This document shows positions 49,446 through 58,074 of a stretch of 64,000 bases of DNA, one piece after another. This DNA is from Rhodoluna sp. (GTDB taxonomy: Bacteria; Actinomycetota; Actinomycetes; Actinomycetales; Microbacteriaceae), in contig JAHEBZ010000001.1 of the NCBI GenBank assembly GCA_024641985.1, positions 264,056 to 328,055 on the forward strand. Direction: 5' to 3'. The notes under the pieces were generated by a model, which had not been told where the DNA came from, made no database searches, and saw nothing but the letters and a program-made list of their open reading frames with translations. Each line of letters begins with the position of its first letter. Positions within the stretch are counted from its first letter, which is position 1. Both the position numbers and the translations under genes were made by a program.

Positions 49446-50225
49446 ATGACACTAAACGACTCGCACCTTCGCTCCGAAGACGTAAATGTCTGGTTTGGAG
49501 AGCGCCACGTGCTTAAGAACGTTTCGCTAGAGTTTCCAAGCAACCAGGTCACAGCTTTGATTGGTCCTTCGGGTTGCGGAAAATCTACTTTCATCCGCAC
49601 GTTGAACCGCATGCACGAGCTGATCCCCTCGGCCGGTTTTGGCGGCAAGGTGTTACTCGACGGCGAAGACATCTATGGTGAAGGCGTCGACCCGGTAAAA
49701 GTTCGACTCAAGGTAGGAATGGTCTTCCAAAAGCCAAACCCCTTCCCAACCATGACGATCAAAGAAAACGTACTTTCTGGGTTAAAGCTGTCGGGCCGCA
49801 AGTCGGAAAACGCGATTGAACTTGTCGAGACCTCGCTGCGTCGAGCGTCGATTTGGAACGAGGTGAAGGATCGCCTTAATGACCCTGCGATTTCGCTCTC
49901 GGGTGGGCAACAGCAGCGCCTTTGCATCGCGCGTTCTTTAGCGATGGACCCTGAGGTTTTGTTGATGGATGAGCCATGCTCAGCGCTAGACCCTGGATCG
50001 ACTCGTCGCATTGAAGAGACGATTCTAGAGCTTGCGCCACAGATGACGATTGTGATTGTTACTCACAACATGCAACAAGCCCAGCGCGTTGCAGACCAAA
50101 CCGCTTTCTTTTTGGCCGAGGATGGCAACCCGGGCTATGTGGTCGAGTTTGGTCGCACCGAGCAGGTTTTCGAACAGCCGATTGATCCTCGCACCAACGA
50201 CTATGTCAACGGACACTTCGGGTAA
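49446..50225 (+). CDS. pstB: Phosphate ABC transporter ATP-binding protein PstB
   Basis: A 259-residue ABC ATPase. Walker [19 protein letters not shown]-loop [21 protein letters not shown], signature [16 protein letters not shown], Walker [22 protein letters not shown] and switch [12 protein letters not shown]: all match PstB, including the PNPFP after the Q-loop. It lies 7 bases from pstA. Confidence 0.97.
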   Translation: MTLNDSHLRSEDVNVWFGERHVLKNVSLEFPSNQVTALIGPSGCGKSTFIRTLNRMHELIPSAGFGGKVLLDGEDIYGEGVDPVKVRLKVGMVFQKPNPFPTMTIKENVLSGLKLSGRKSENAIELVETSLRRASIWNEVKDRLNDPAISLSGGQQQRLCIARSLAMDPEVLLMDEPCSALDPGSTRRIEETILELAPQMTIVIVTHNMQQAQRVADQTAFFLAEDGNPGYVVEFGRTEQVFEQPIDPRTNDYVNGHFG

Positions 50226-50231
50226 CCCATT

Positions 50232-50299
50232 GTTCACCTTGGCTTTGCTTTAAAGCCACGCAATTCGTTCATTCGGTTAACTTTCGGTTGGTTCAATAA
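50232..50299 (+). promoter_or_regulatory. PHO-box-like repeats upstream of pstS
   Basis: GTTCACCTTGG (50232-50242) and then GTTCATTCGGT (50267-50277), TAACTTTCGGT (50278-50288) and TGGTTCAATAA (50289-50299), the last three in 11-base register. pstS may thus have its own phosphate-controlled promoter. A small hairpin GGCTTT/AAAGCC (50241-50257) lies in the same gap. Confidence 0.5.
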
Positions 50300-50336
50300 G
50301 AGCGTTGAAAGACAAACATTAATCTAGGAGAAATCA

Positions 50337-51344
50337 ATGAAACGCTCTCTAACTGGCATCATCGCAGCGGTTGCTCTAGCTAGCACAGTGGCACTTGTTG
50401 GCCCAGCTGCCATGGCCAAAGAGACCATCAAGGCTTCGGGTGCTTCTTACCCAAACGCAATCCTTCAGGCTTGCAAAACCCACTACGCAGATGCTGACCT
50501 CGTCTACACCTCAACTGGTTCAGGCACCGGCCGATCACAGTTCAAGTCAGGCGCTACAAACTTCGGCATGTCAGATGCTCCTTACAAGGCTGGCGACGCC
50601 CCAGCAAAGATGACTTACATTCCACTTATCGGTGGCCCAATCGCCATGGTTTACAACGTTCCTGGTCTAACCAAGGTCAACCTAACCGCGCCGATCATCG
50701 CCGACATCTACCTTGGCAACATCACCAAGTGGAACGACAAGGCAATTGTTGCCATCAACAAGGGTGCCAAGCTTCCTGCCGATGCAATCCAGCCGGTTTA
50801 CCGCCAGGATTCTTCGGGAACCTCAGAAAACTTCACCGCTTACCTAGCTCAGGCTGCTGCCGGCAAGGGATTCAAGGCTGCGTCAACCTTCAACACCATC
50901 ACTGGTGTAAAGGGCACCGCTGCCAACCAGAACACCGGTGTTACCACCGCTGTGAAGAACACCAAGTTCTCGATCGCTTACGCTGACCTCTCAGACGCAA
51001 TGTCTCAGAAACTGCAGACCGCTTGGCTAAAGAATGGTGTTGGCCAGTTCATCAAGCCAGATGTTCGCTCATCAAAGACTTTCTTGGCACAGCAGATTGT
51101 TAACAAGAAGGGCGTGGTTAGCTTCCAGTACACCGCACCAATCAAGAACGCTTACAACCTGTCGCTAGTTTCTTACGCACTTGCTCCAGCGGGTCGCGGC
51201 CAGGCAGCCGACAAGTATGTTGCTGGTTTCCTAACCGACTTCGTCAAGTCATGTGCACCGGCTGAGGCAGCAAAGATTGGCTACGTAGCAATCGATGGTC
51301 AGCTAAAGGCGACCGCGCTAAACCTAATCGAGCTGATCGGCTAG
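50337..51344 (+). CDS. pstS: Phosphate-binding protein PstS
   Basis: A 335-residue secreted phosphate-binding protein. A signal peptide of about 27 residues ends AAMA-KE. The phosphate-binding segments STGSGTGRSQFKSG and RQDSSGTSENFTAYL are intact. It lacks a lipobox cysteine, which is unusual for a Gram-positive solute-binding protein that must stay near its transporter. AGGAG precedes the ATG. A strong hairpin separates it from a PstS-like lipoprotein gene. Confidence 0.93.
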   Translation: MKRSLTGIIAAVALASTVALVGPAAMAKETIKASGASYPNAILQACKTHYADADLVYTSTGSGTGRSQFKSGATNFGMSDAPYKAGDAPAKMTYIPLIGGPIAMVYNVPGLTKVNLTAPIIADIYLGNITKWNDKAIVAINKGAKLPADAIQPVYRQDSSGTSENFTAYLAQAAAGKGFKAASTFNTITGVKGTAANQNTGVTTAVKNTKFSIAYADLSDAMSQKLQTAWLKNGVGQFIKPDVRSSKTFLAQQIVNKKGVVSFQYTAPIKNAYNLSLVSYALAPAGRGQAADKYVAGFLTDFVKSCAPAEAAKIGYVAIDGQLKATALNLIELIG

Positions 51345-51362
51345 TTTCAAAGATTCATCGGG

Positions 51363-51395
51363 GGAGAGCACGGCCAATCTCTGGTCGTGCTCTTC
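51363..51395 (+). promoter_or_regulatory. Strong hairpin downstream of pstS
   Basis: AGAGCACGGCCA (51365-51376) pairs with TGGTCGTGCTCT (51382-51393) including one G-T pair, with loop ATCTC. No T-run follows, so it may be an attenuator or 3' stabiliser favouring pstS over the next gene. Confidence 0.55.
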
Positions 51396-51433
51396 GCCAG
51401 TTTCAAATAGAAATAGATCGCAGGAGATGGAAG

Positions 51434-52351
51434 ATGTTCAAGAAGACTATTAGCGCATCAGTTATTGCTCTAGGAATTTCGATGGGGCTAACCGCTTGTG
51501 ATCCACCCATGCCACCCGATGTTCTAGCCGCCCTGGCTGAGCAAACCGTCACCTGTGAGTCGGGGGCCGTAAACGTAGCCTTTCCAGCATCCGTAGCAGA
51601 CCTTACCGGCGGCTGGCAGGGCGCCCTTGCCGATTCATGCGCCGATATGACCATAAACGTTGTCGATGCCAACGACGAATCGGCCGACGTAATCATTTCT
51701 GCGACCGGCGAATTCTCGGCTGCCTGTAAACCTTTTGAACAATTGCCCTTTGCCCAAGATGGCATGGTGCTTGCGTTTCTCAACTCCGAGCTGGCATCTC
51801 TAGATATCACTCCAGAGATTGTTGCCGGCATTCTCGCCGGCAAAATCACCGACTGGAGCGACCCCGCGATTACCGCAGTAAACGGCGGAGTTGCTGCTAG
51901 CGCCTTAGCAATAAATGTTCTTCCAACCGCCCAGGCAAATGGACTCGGCGAAACCAAGGCCTGGCTTTCGAGCCTTGGGTTAGACAATTCGGCCTCAAAG
52001 GTGTCACCAATTCCCTTTGATGACGGCATGGCACTCACCTCGATGGCAGAGGGCGACGTCGCACTAACTACCTACTCGTCGGCGCTCTACAACTACTCAA
52101 CGGTGGCTACCGTGAGCTCGAACGGCGAGGCGCTGCAATTTCTAGGCGGCTTTGCGCTTACTGCCAACCTGTGTGGCGAAGACACCCTGGTTAAGCGAGC
52201 AGTAGTTAAATATCTCTTGCGCCAAGACTCACAGGGGGCCTTGCTTTCGGGTGTAGTTTTGCCGCTTGCCGATGATGTTCGACTCGCCGCAGTTACGAAG
52301 GTCTCAAAAGGTCTTCCAGTGCCATCTGATTTGCCCACTCCTGAACAGTAG
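51434..52351 (+). CDS. PstS-like lipoprotein
   Basis: A 305-residue lipoprotein with lipobox GLTAC (Cys at about residue 22). The body resembles PstS-type solute-binding proteins: SADVIISATGEFSAACKPF, then EIVAGILAGKITDWSDPAITAVNGG, matching the PstS segment after the hinge. The two phosphate-contact segments of PstS (STGSGTG and SSGT) are not recognisable. It could bind another anion, or act with PstS at the membrane. It follows pstS after the hairpin and has an AGGAG site. Confidence 0.75.
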   Translation: MFKKTISASVIALGISMGLTACDPPMPPDVLAALAEQTVTCESGAVNVAFPASVADLTGGWQGALADSCADMTINVVDANDESADVIISATGEFSAACKPFEQLPFAQDGMVLAFLNSELASLDITPEIVAGILAGKITDWSDPAITAVNGGVAASALAINVLPTAQANGLGETKAWLSSLGLDNSASKVSPIPFDDGMALTSMAEGDVALTTYSSALYNYSTVATVSSNGEALQFLGGFALTANLCGEDTLVKRAVVKYLLRQDSQGALLSGVVLPLADDVRLAAVTKVSKGLPVPSDLPTPEQ

Positions 52352-52367
52352 GCAAGGCTCGATTGGT

Positions 52368-52373
52368 TAGGCT
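52368..52373 (+). promoter_or_regulatory. -10 box, leaderless promoter
   Basis: TAGGCT followed by TGTCGA and then the ATG at 52380. Confidence 0.45.
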
Positions 52374-52379
52374 TGTCGA

Positions 52380-52781
52380 ATGGCTGAAACCAATAAAACC
52401 CGCGGTGTCGGTCGCTTACTAATTGCGGTTTACGCGGTGTTTGCGATTTCGGCTTCGGCACGCGCTCTCTACCAATTGTTTCGTGAGTTCAACCAAGCTC
52501 CGCTTGCCTATACGCTCTCTGCATTGTCTGCCGCCATCTATGTTGTGGCCACCATTGCACTGGCAAAATCAGGTCGGCTCTGGTCAAAAATTGCCCTAAC
52601 TGCCGTCAGCCTTGAGTTGGCTGGCGTTTTGGCAGTCGGAGTCCTAAGCTTCACGCATCCAGAGTTGTTTGCTCACCCTTCTGTTTGGTCCAAGTTTGGG
52701 CAGGGTTATGGCTACATCCCGCTCGCGCTGCCAATTTTGGGGTTAATTTGGTTGCGTCGCGCGGGGGCGGCAAAACAATGA
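52380..52781 (+). CDS. Small membrane protein of unknown function
   Basis: A 133-residue protein with about four transmembrane segments, an Arg-rich N-terminus and a basic C-terminal end. Members of this size are commonly found next to ribF in actinobacteria, but I know of no assigned function. Its stop overlaps the ATG of ribF (ATGA), so the two are cotranslated. Probably a leaderless transcript. Confidence 0.75.
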   Translation: MAETNKTRGVGRLLIAVYAVFAISASARALYQLFREFNQAPLAYTLSALSAAIYVVATIALAKSGRLWSKIALTAVSLELAGVLAVGVLSFTHPELFAHPSVWSKFGQGYGYIPLALPILGLIWLRRAGAAKQ

Positions 52782-53719
52782 TCCAGTGGTCATCGATACA
52801 AAATGTGCCAACCGATTTTGCTCCAACGGCGGTCACAATCGGCAAGTTCGATGGTGTTCACCTGGGCCATCTCAAGCTCCTGGCTCAACTCACCGAGGCT
52901 GCAGAGCAGGCCGATCTTTCGACCGTGGTTGTCACCTTCGATCGGCATCCAGATTCGTTGCTCAATCCCGCAATTGCCAAGCTGCCGCTGATTGGCCCAA
53001 TGCAAAAGCGTCACCTGCTTCTCGAAGCTGGTGTAGATGCCACTCTCACGTTGACCTTTGACGAAGCGCTAGCTTCACTCTCTCCGGCTGCGTTTGTCGA
53101 GACCATCTTGGTTCAGGCTTTGAGGGCAAAAATAGTGATTGTCGGTGAAGGGTTTCGGTTTGGGCACCAAGGCGCAGGCAATGTGGCCACTCTTCGCGAA
53201 CTTGGGGCGCAACACGGCTTTTCAGTTCGCGAGGTAGCGCACGCCTCGATTGATGGCGAAAAGGTTTCGACCACACGCATTCGCGAAGTTCTCGATGAGG
53301 GCAACGTTGCTAAGGCTTCAGCCATGCTTGGGCGCGACCACATTAACACGGGTGTGATCGAGCACGGTCTAAAGATTGGTCGCACGATTGGGTTTCCCAC
53401 GGCAAATCTTTCGCGCGAGGCCGAGGGTTACCTGCCTCTCGATGGCGTTTATGCCGGCTGGCTATATGCCGACGGTGAGCGTTACCCAGCCGCGCATTCG
53501 GTCGGCATTAACGAGACTTTTCAGGCTGTGCCGCGCTTAGTCGAATCTCATGTGCTAGATCGAAAAGATCTCGATCTTTACGACAAAGTTGTCACGCTTG
53601 AATACATCGAATTTGTAAGGCCATCGGCAAAATTTAACGGCGTCGATGATTTGATTCTGGCCATCAACGACGACCTCGACAAAATTAGAGAAATCTTAGG
53701 GGTTAAGCGGCTCGCTTAA
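52778..53719 (+). CDS. ribF: Bifunctional riboflavin kinase / FAD synthetase
   Basis: A 313-residue enzyme making FMN and FAD from riboflavin. The N-terminal adenylyltransferase domain has TIGKFDGVHLGHLKLL (about residues 19-34) and STTRIREVL; the C-terminal kinase domain (about 180-310) has GRTIGFPTANL. I chose the ATG at 52778; the frame is open further back, inside the preceding gene. It converges on the next gene with a 4-base overlap. Confidence 0.95.
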   Translation: MIQWSSIQNVPTDFAPTAVTIGKFDGVHLGHLKLLAQLTEAAEQADLSTVVVTFDRHPDSLLNPAIAKLPLIGPMQKRHLLLEAGVDATLTLTFDEALASLSPAAFVETILVQALRAKIVIVGEGFRFGHQGAGNVATLRELGAQHGFSVREVAHASIDGEKVSTTRIREVLDEGNVAKASAMLGRDHINTGVIEHGLKIGRTIGFPTANLSREAEGYLPLDGVYAGWLYADGERYPAAHSVGINETFQAVPRLVESHVLDRKDLDLYDKVVTLEYIEFVRPSAKFNGVDDLILAINDDLDKIREILGVKRLA

Positions 53720-54132
53720 CTGCTGATGCGAACCAAGAGTGCGTCAATCGATGCGAGCCAGAGAGCTTCATCCTCTGTAAATTTCTTGAACTGTATCGAG
53801 GTTTTGCTCGAAGCCCCTAAGTCTGTGAATCTGATCGAAATTAAGCCATACTCATCGGTGGCTAATTCGATGCGTTTCGGAATGCGAATGTTCGTGAACG
53901 CTCCGGCTCGAGTTTCACCCGAGCTGTCTCGGTAGCTAAATTGACCGCCCTGCTCAATTTTTCCATCGAAATCCTGACCAAAAGTTTGGGCTAAACCGGG
54001 GCGCTGATTAAAGCGGCACAGCACCTCTTTCAAGGGCATGTCAAGCAGCAACTCGGTCGAGAAACTGCGGGCCTGCCCGGCCGGGCGGCGCCAGCGCGGT
54101 CTAAAACCTGCCCAAAATTCCTCAACCGGCAT
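53716..54132 (-). CDS. Conserved hypothetical protein (unrecognised)
   Basis: A 138-residue soluble protein with no signal peptide or membrane segment. The sequence has a basic N-terminal half (RPRWRRPAGQARSF) and alternating beta-like stretches later. I do not recognise a family. It begins 3 bases after the stop of the upstream membrane gene on the same strand, which supports it as real and coupled. Its 3' end overlaps ribF tail-to-tail by 4 bases. Confidence 0.6.
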   Translation of the reverse strand: MPVEEFWAGFRPRWRRPAGQARSFSTELLLDMPLKEVLCRFNQRPGLAQTFGQDFDGKIEQGGQFSYRDSSGETRAGAFTNIRIPKRIELATDEYGLISIRFTDLGASSKTSIQFKKFTEDEALWLASIDALLVRISS

Positions 54133-54135
54133 GAG

Positions 54136-54522
54136 CTACTTTTTTGGCTTCCGGTCAAAGGCCAAATAACCGTAGGCTGCCACTGCAAAGGCCAATGCGG
54201 CTAGTGAGTGCAGCACAAAGCTTGCAGCCATGCCCAGGCTCATAAAGATTTGCAAACCGGCCAGGGGCAGTGCCCAAATTATAAGAATTGGAATAAAAAT
54301 TAGTGACCACCAAGCCCGCTTTTTTGTGCCTTGCCAAACGGCCCAAAGCGAACCTACCGAAACCGCTAGGGCAGTGATTTGGCTGTAAGCCTCTGTATCG
54401 ATCGGGCTGAAGGTTTCGATTGCGATTAGAACAGCTAAAACCAGCGGAATGAGCGAAAAACGCTTGGCATCGAATTTATTGGCCAGCCAAGTTTTCTTAG
54501 GGGCAGCAGATTTCTCATTCAC
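54136..54522 (-). CDS. Small membrane protein of unknown function
   Basis: A 128-residue protein with four predicted transmembrane segments and a basic C-terminus (DRKPKK). I chose the GTG at 54522, placed 6 bases after TAAACT; a TTG two codons upstream is also open. First gene of a two-gene unit with the downstream hypothetical. It shares a palindromic divergent promoter region with the DUF805 gene. Confidence 0.65.
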   Translation of the reverse strand: MNEKSAAPKKTWLANKFDAKRFSLIPLVLAVLIAIETFSPIDTEAYSQITALAVSVGSLWAVWQGTKKRAWWSLIFIPILIIWALPLAGLQIFMSLGMAASFVLHSLAALAFAVAAYGYLAFDRKPKK

Positions 54523-54524
54523 AC

Positions 54525-54555
54525 TCAAAGTTTAGGCATGGTGGCTAAACTTTGA
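54525..54555. promoter_or_regulatory. Palindromic divergent promoter region
   Basis: TCAAAGTTTAG (54525-54535) and CTAAACTTTGA (54545-54555) are perfect 11-base inverted repeats around a 9-base spacer. Each arm contains TAAACT in the right orientation to be the -10 box of one of the two divergent genes. Confidence 0.6.
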
Positions 54556-54578
54556 ACAAATCGAGCAAGGGAGATTGA

Positions 54579-55112
54579 ATGACATTCGCAGGAGCAATCA
54601 AAACCTGTCTAACCAAATACGCTGACTTCCGAGGGGTGGCTAGCCGCCCAGAGTATTGGTATTTCATCTTGTTTACGTTCTTGGTCTCGATTGTGCTGAG
54701 CACTATTGATTCGTTGCTGTTCCCAACCGATCCCGATTCCAACCCAATCGCCATGTCACTGCAGATCAACCCGTTAAGCGATTTCGCCGGTCTGCTCTTC
54801 TTGGTTCCAACCATGGCAGTGCTGGTAAGGCGCATGCGAGATGCGGGATTTAGCGCCAAGTGGTTACTCCTGATGGTTTTGCCCATCCTTGTATTGATTA
54901 TGTCTCTGGTTGTCGCCGCACCCAGCCTTGAAAACTTTGATGTCGCCAGCGAAAACTCTTTGATCGCGCTTGTGTTCGCAATTTTGCCGGCCGTTGGCTT
55001 GGCTGCTGCCATTCAAATGTTCTACTTCGTCGTTACCCTATTGAAAACCAAGAAGCGTTCGGGGCAGGTTCAAGACCATGGCATTCAAGACCAGACTGGC
55101 ACAACCGCCTAA
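54579..55112 (+). CDS. DUF805 membrane protein
   Basis: A 177-residue membrane protein of the DUF805 family: FRGVASRPEYWYFILF at the N-terminus, the LVPTMAVLVRRMRDAGFSAKWLLL segment and four transmembrane segments. The function of the family is unknown. AAGGGAG precedes the ATG. Its promoter arm mirrors that of the divergent gene. Confidence 0.85.
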   Translation: MTFAGAIKTCLTKYADFRGVASRPEYWYFILFTFLVSIVLSTIDSLLFPTDPDSNPIAMSLQINPLSDFAGLLFLVPTMAVLVRRMRDAGFSAKWLLLMVLPILVLIMSLVVAAPSLENFDVASENSLIALVFAILPAVGLAAAIQMFYFVVTLLKTKKRSGQVQDHGIQDQTGTTA

Positions 55113-55215
55113 AATCCTCTAAGATTGTTAGGTTGCCGTGTATCGGCCGCGGATCAAGAGAGCAAAAACAGTCCGTTATTTGCGCCGCGCAGTTAGTTCG
55201 AAAGGGGAACACATT

Positions 55216-55485
55216 ATGGCTCTAGCTCCAGAAGTGAAGACCGCAATTATCAACGAGTACGCCACTAAGCCTGGCGACACCGGTTCTCCTGAGGTGCAGG
55301 TTGCAGTTTTGACCCAGCGCATCAAAGATCTAACCGAGCACCTAAAAGAGCACAAGCACGACCACCACTCACGTCGTGGTCTCTTGATCCTTGTAGGTCA
55401 GCGTCGCCGTCTTCTTGGTTACCTCCAGGGCGTAGACATCAACCGCTACCGCGCGCTAATCGAGCGCCTAGGTTTGCGTCGATAA
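55216..55485 (+). CDS. rpsO: 30S ribosomal protein S15
   Basis: An 89-residue primary 16S rRNA-binding protein. [23 protein letters not shown] and the [19 protein letters not shown] segment are typical. The ATG at 55216 after AAGGGG is clear; the same frame is open 26 codons upstream but that part is not S15 and belongs to the 5' leader. TAAGAT at 55120-55125 is a possible -10 box, giving a leader of nearly 90 bases, where S15 often regulates itself in other bacteria. Confidence 0.97.
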   Translation: MALAPEVKTAIINEYATKPGDTGSPEVQVAVLTQRIKDLTEHLKEHKHDHHSRRGLLILVGQRRRLLGYLQGVDINRYRALIERLGLRR

Positions 55486-55521
55486 CCAGCCTCTGGCCGT
55501 TGTCGAATTTCGATTCTTCAC

Positions 55522-55563
55522 GAAAACCGCTTCACCTTCGGGTGGGGCGGTTTTCTTTTTGGT
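55522..55563 (+). terminator. Rho-independent terminator of rpsO
   Basis: A 15-bp stem GAAAACCGCTTCACC against GGTGGGGCGGTTTTC (two G-T pairs) closed by a TTCG tetraloop and followed by TTTTT. Confidence 0.95.
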
Positions 55564-55594
55564 CGCTTATCTGGCTCGCCTTATAGCCTTTGTC

Positions 55595-55615
55595 GCAAGG
55601 CTCTGGTAGCCTTGC
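55595..55615. repeat. Inverted repeat upstream of the pnp leader
   Basis: GCAAGGCT (55595-55602) and AGCCTTGC (55608-55615) are perfect 8-base arms with a CTGGT spacer. They lie between a TTGTCG (55590-55595) and a GCATAG (55614-55619) that could be -35 and -10 boxes, so an operator role is possible. Confidence 0.45.
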
Positions 55616-55621
55616 ATAGAG

Positions 55622-55745
55622 CGACGTGGCAGGTTTGCTGGTCTTCGGTTGTGGGTCTTGATTCAAAGTCAAGGTTTTCTACTGCAGACCAGGGCATCCC
55701 TCCAATGTGGGCAAGTTAACTTGCCGCGAACGCTCACGCGCGCAC
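55622..55745 (+). ncRNA. Structured pnp 5' leader, candidate Actino-pnp RNA
   Basis: The 321-base rpsO-pnp gap holds a terminator, a likely promoter and then this structured stretch. Helices seen: CTGGTCT/AGACCAG (55638-55644, 55686-55692) enclosing CTTGA/TCAAG (55657-55661, 55669-55673), and the palindrome GGCAAGTTAACTTGCC (55710-55725). The Actino-pnp motif is a known conserved RNA in actinobacterial pnp leaders, so position makes the identity likely; I could not match the consensus base by base. From 55746 to 55800 I see only GC-rich small repeats and the ribosome site. Confidence 0.5.
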
Positions 55746-55806
55746 TAGCCAAACTTTCGGCCACACCGGCCTTCGGCTGCGCACAGAGCAAAAAAGAGGA
55801 GGGACC

Positions 55807-58038
55807 ATGGAAGGTCCAGAAATCAAAGCAACAGAAGCAATCATCGACAACGGAAAATACGGCAAGCGAGTTATCCGCTTCGAAACCGGTCGTTTGGCTC
55901 AGCAGGCACAGGGTGCCGCAGCCGTCTACATCGACGAAGAGACCATGCTGTTCTCGGCTACCACTGCAAGCAAGCAGCCAAAAGACCAGTTCGACTTCTT
56001 CCCACTAACAATCGACGTCGAAGAGCGCATGTATGCCGCTGGTCGTATTCCAGGCAGCTTCTTCCGTCGTGAGGGTCGCCCATCAACCGAGGCAATTCTT
56101 GCCTGCCGTCTGATCGACCGCCCATTGCGTCCGTCATTCGTTGACGGTCTTCGCAACGAAATCCAGGTTGTTGTAACCGTTATGTCTATCGAGCCAGACG
56201 AACTTTACGACGTTGTGGCTATCAACGCGGCATCTATGTCGACACAGCTTGCTGGTCTGCCATTCTCGGGTCCAATCGGTGGTGTGCGTGTTGCACTAAT
56301 CGACGGCCAGTGGGTTGGCTTCCCTAAGCACTCACAGCTAGAGCGCGCAGTCTTCAACATGGTTGTTGCCGGTCGTGTCATCATCGAGAACGGCGTCGAA
56401 GACGTTGCAATCATGATGGTTGAGGCAGAGGCTTCAGAGAACGCAATGGATCTCATCGCTTCAGGAGCCAAGGCTCCATCTGAAGATGTTGTGGCACAGG
56501 GTCTTGAGGCTGCAAAGCCATTCATCAAGGCGCTAGTTAAGGCTCAGGCCGATTTGGCGGCAGTTGCTGCAAAGCCAACCGCCGATTACCCAACCTTCAT
56601 GCCTTACACCTCTGAGGTGTTCGCTGCTGTCGAGGCCCAGGCTGGCGCCGAGCTTGCCAAGGTTTACCAAATCGCAGACAAGGTTGCCCGCCAAGACGCA
56701 GATGATGCATTGAAGGCAAGCACCAAGATTGCACTAGAGGGCAAGCTAGACGAAACCCAAATGCTTCAGTTCTCGGCTGCATACAAGTCAGTAACCAAAA
56801 AAATCATGCGCACCCGTGTTCTCAAAGAGGGCATCCGCATCGATGGTCGTGGCCTAAAAGACATCCGTGCCCTAGACGCCGAGGTTGCAGTTATTCCTCG
56901 CGTTCACGGTTCAGCAATCTTCCAGCGCGGCGAGACCCAAATCTTGGGTGTTACCACCTTGAACATGTTGAAGATGGAGCAACAGATTGACTCGCTAAGC
57001 CCGGTCAAGTCAAAGCGCTACATGCACAACTACAACTTCCCTCCTTACTCAACCGGTGAGGTTGGTCGTGTTGGCACTCCTAAGCGCCGCGAAATCGGTC
57101 ACGGTGCGCTCGCAGAGCGTGCGTTGGTGCCGGTTCTTCCAAAGCGCGAAGACTTCCCATACGCAATCCGTCAGGTTTCTGAAGCTCTTGGTTCAAACGG
57201 TTCAACCTCAATGGGTTCTGTTTGTGCATCAACCCTTGCGCTGCTAAACGCAGGTGTGCCACTTCGTGCACCGGTTGCCGGCATCGCAATGGGTCTAATC
57301 TCAGACACCATCGATGGCAAAATCCAATATGCAGCACTAACCGACATTCTTGGTGCCGAAGACGCCCTTGGTGACATGGACTTCAAGGTTGCCGGTACTC
57401 GTGATTTCATCACCGCGATTCAGCTCGACACCAAGCTCGATGGCATTCCTGCTTCGGTTCTTGGAGGAGCTCTAACTCAGGCTCGCGACGCCCGCCTTCA
57501 CATCCTTGATGTAATGGCTCAGGCAATTAGCGAACCAGACGAGATGGCGCCAACTGCACCACGCGTTATTGCAGTCAAGATCCCAGTCGACAAGATCGGT
57601 GAGGTGATTGGCCCTAAGGGCAAGATGATCAACCAGATCCAGGAAGACACCGGAGCAGACATCTCAATCGAAGATGACGGCACCGTTTACATCGGCGCAA
57701 CCGATGGTCCTTCTGCAGAGGCTGCAAGGGCTGCGGTTAACGCGATTGCAAACCCACACGTGCCAGAAATTGGCGAGCGTTTCCTAGGAACCGTTGTGAA
57801 GCTAGCCACCTTTGGTGCCTTTGTTTCTCTAGTTCCAGGCAAAGACGGCCTCTTGCACATCTCAGAGCTTCGCAAGATCTCGGGTGGCAAGCGCGTCGAG
57901 AACGTTGAAGATGTTCTCGAGGTTGGCCAAAAGCTCCAGGTCGAAATCACCAAGATCGATGACCGCGGAAAGCTTTCGCTTGCCCCAGTCGTTGAGGGTG
58001 AAGAGGGTGCTGCAAGCACCGACTCTGACGAAGAGTAA
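55807..58038 (+). CDS. pnp: Polynucleotide phosphorylase
   Basis: A 743-residue 3'-to-5' phosphorolytic exoribonuclease and degradosome core enzyme. Two RNase PH-like domains (about 10-230 and 330-560) flank a helical linker; [22 protein letters not shown] marks the active second domain. A KH domain (about 595-655, [22 protein letters not shown]) and an S1 domain (about 665-735, [24 protein letters not shown]) follow. The ATG follows GAGGAGGGA. Confidence 0.98.
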   Translation: MEGPEIKATEAIIDNGKYGKRVIRFETGRLAQQAQGAAAVYIDEETMLFSATTASKQPKDQFDFFPLTIDVEERMYAAGRIPGSFFRREGRPSTEAILACRLIDRPLRPSFVDGLRNEIQVVVTVMSIEPDELYDVVAINAASMSTQLAGLPFSGPIGGVRVALIDGQWVGFPKHSQLERAVFNMVVAGRVIIENGVEDVAIMMVEAEASENAMDLIASGAKAPSEDVVAQGLEAAKPFIKALVKAQADLAAVAAKPTADYPTFMPYTSEVFAAVEAQAGAELAKVYQIADKVARQDADDALKASTKIALEGKLDETQMLQFSAAYKSVTKKIMRTRVLKEGIRIDGRGLKDIRALDAEVAVIPRVHGSAIFQRGETQILGVTTLNMLKMEQQIDSLSPVKSKRYMHNYNFPPYSTGEVGRVGTPKRREIGHGALAERALVPVLPKREDFPYAIRQVSEALGSNGSTSMGSVCASTLALLNAGVPLRAPVAGIAMGLISDTIDGKIQYAALTDILGAEDALGDMDFKVAGTRDFITAIQLDTKLDGIPASVLGGALTQARDARLHILDVMAQAISEPDEMAPTAPRVIAVKIPVDKIGEVIGPKGKMINQIQEDTGADISIEDDGTVYIGATDGPSAEAARAAVNAIANPHVPEIGERFLGTVVKLATFGAFVSLVPGKDGLLHISELRKISGGKRVENVEDVLEVGQKLQVEITKIDDRGKLSLAPVVEGEEGAASTDSDEE

Positions 58039-58074
58039 CCAACCAAATAACCAAAGAAAGTTCTGGGCTTAGCT

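Noticed and set aside
50241-50257. Hairpin GGCTTT/AAAGCC as terminator between pstB and pstS
   Set aside because: Only 6 bp, A/T-rich at the base and with no T-run; it lies within the region carrying PHO-box-like repeats.
55138-55215. N-terminal extension of S15
   Set aside because: S15 homology begins at the ATG at 55216, which has a good ribosome site; the upstream part is the leader.
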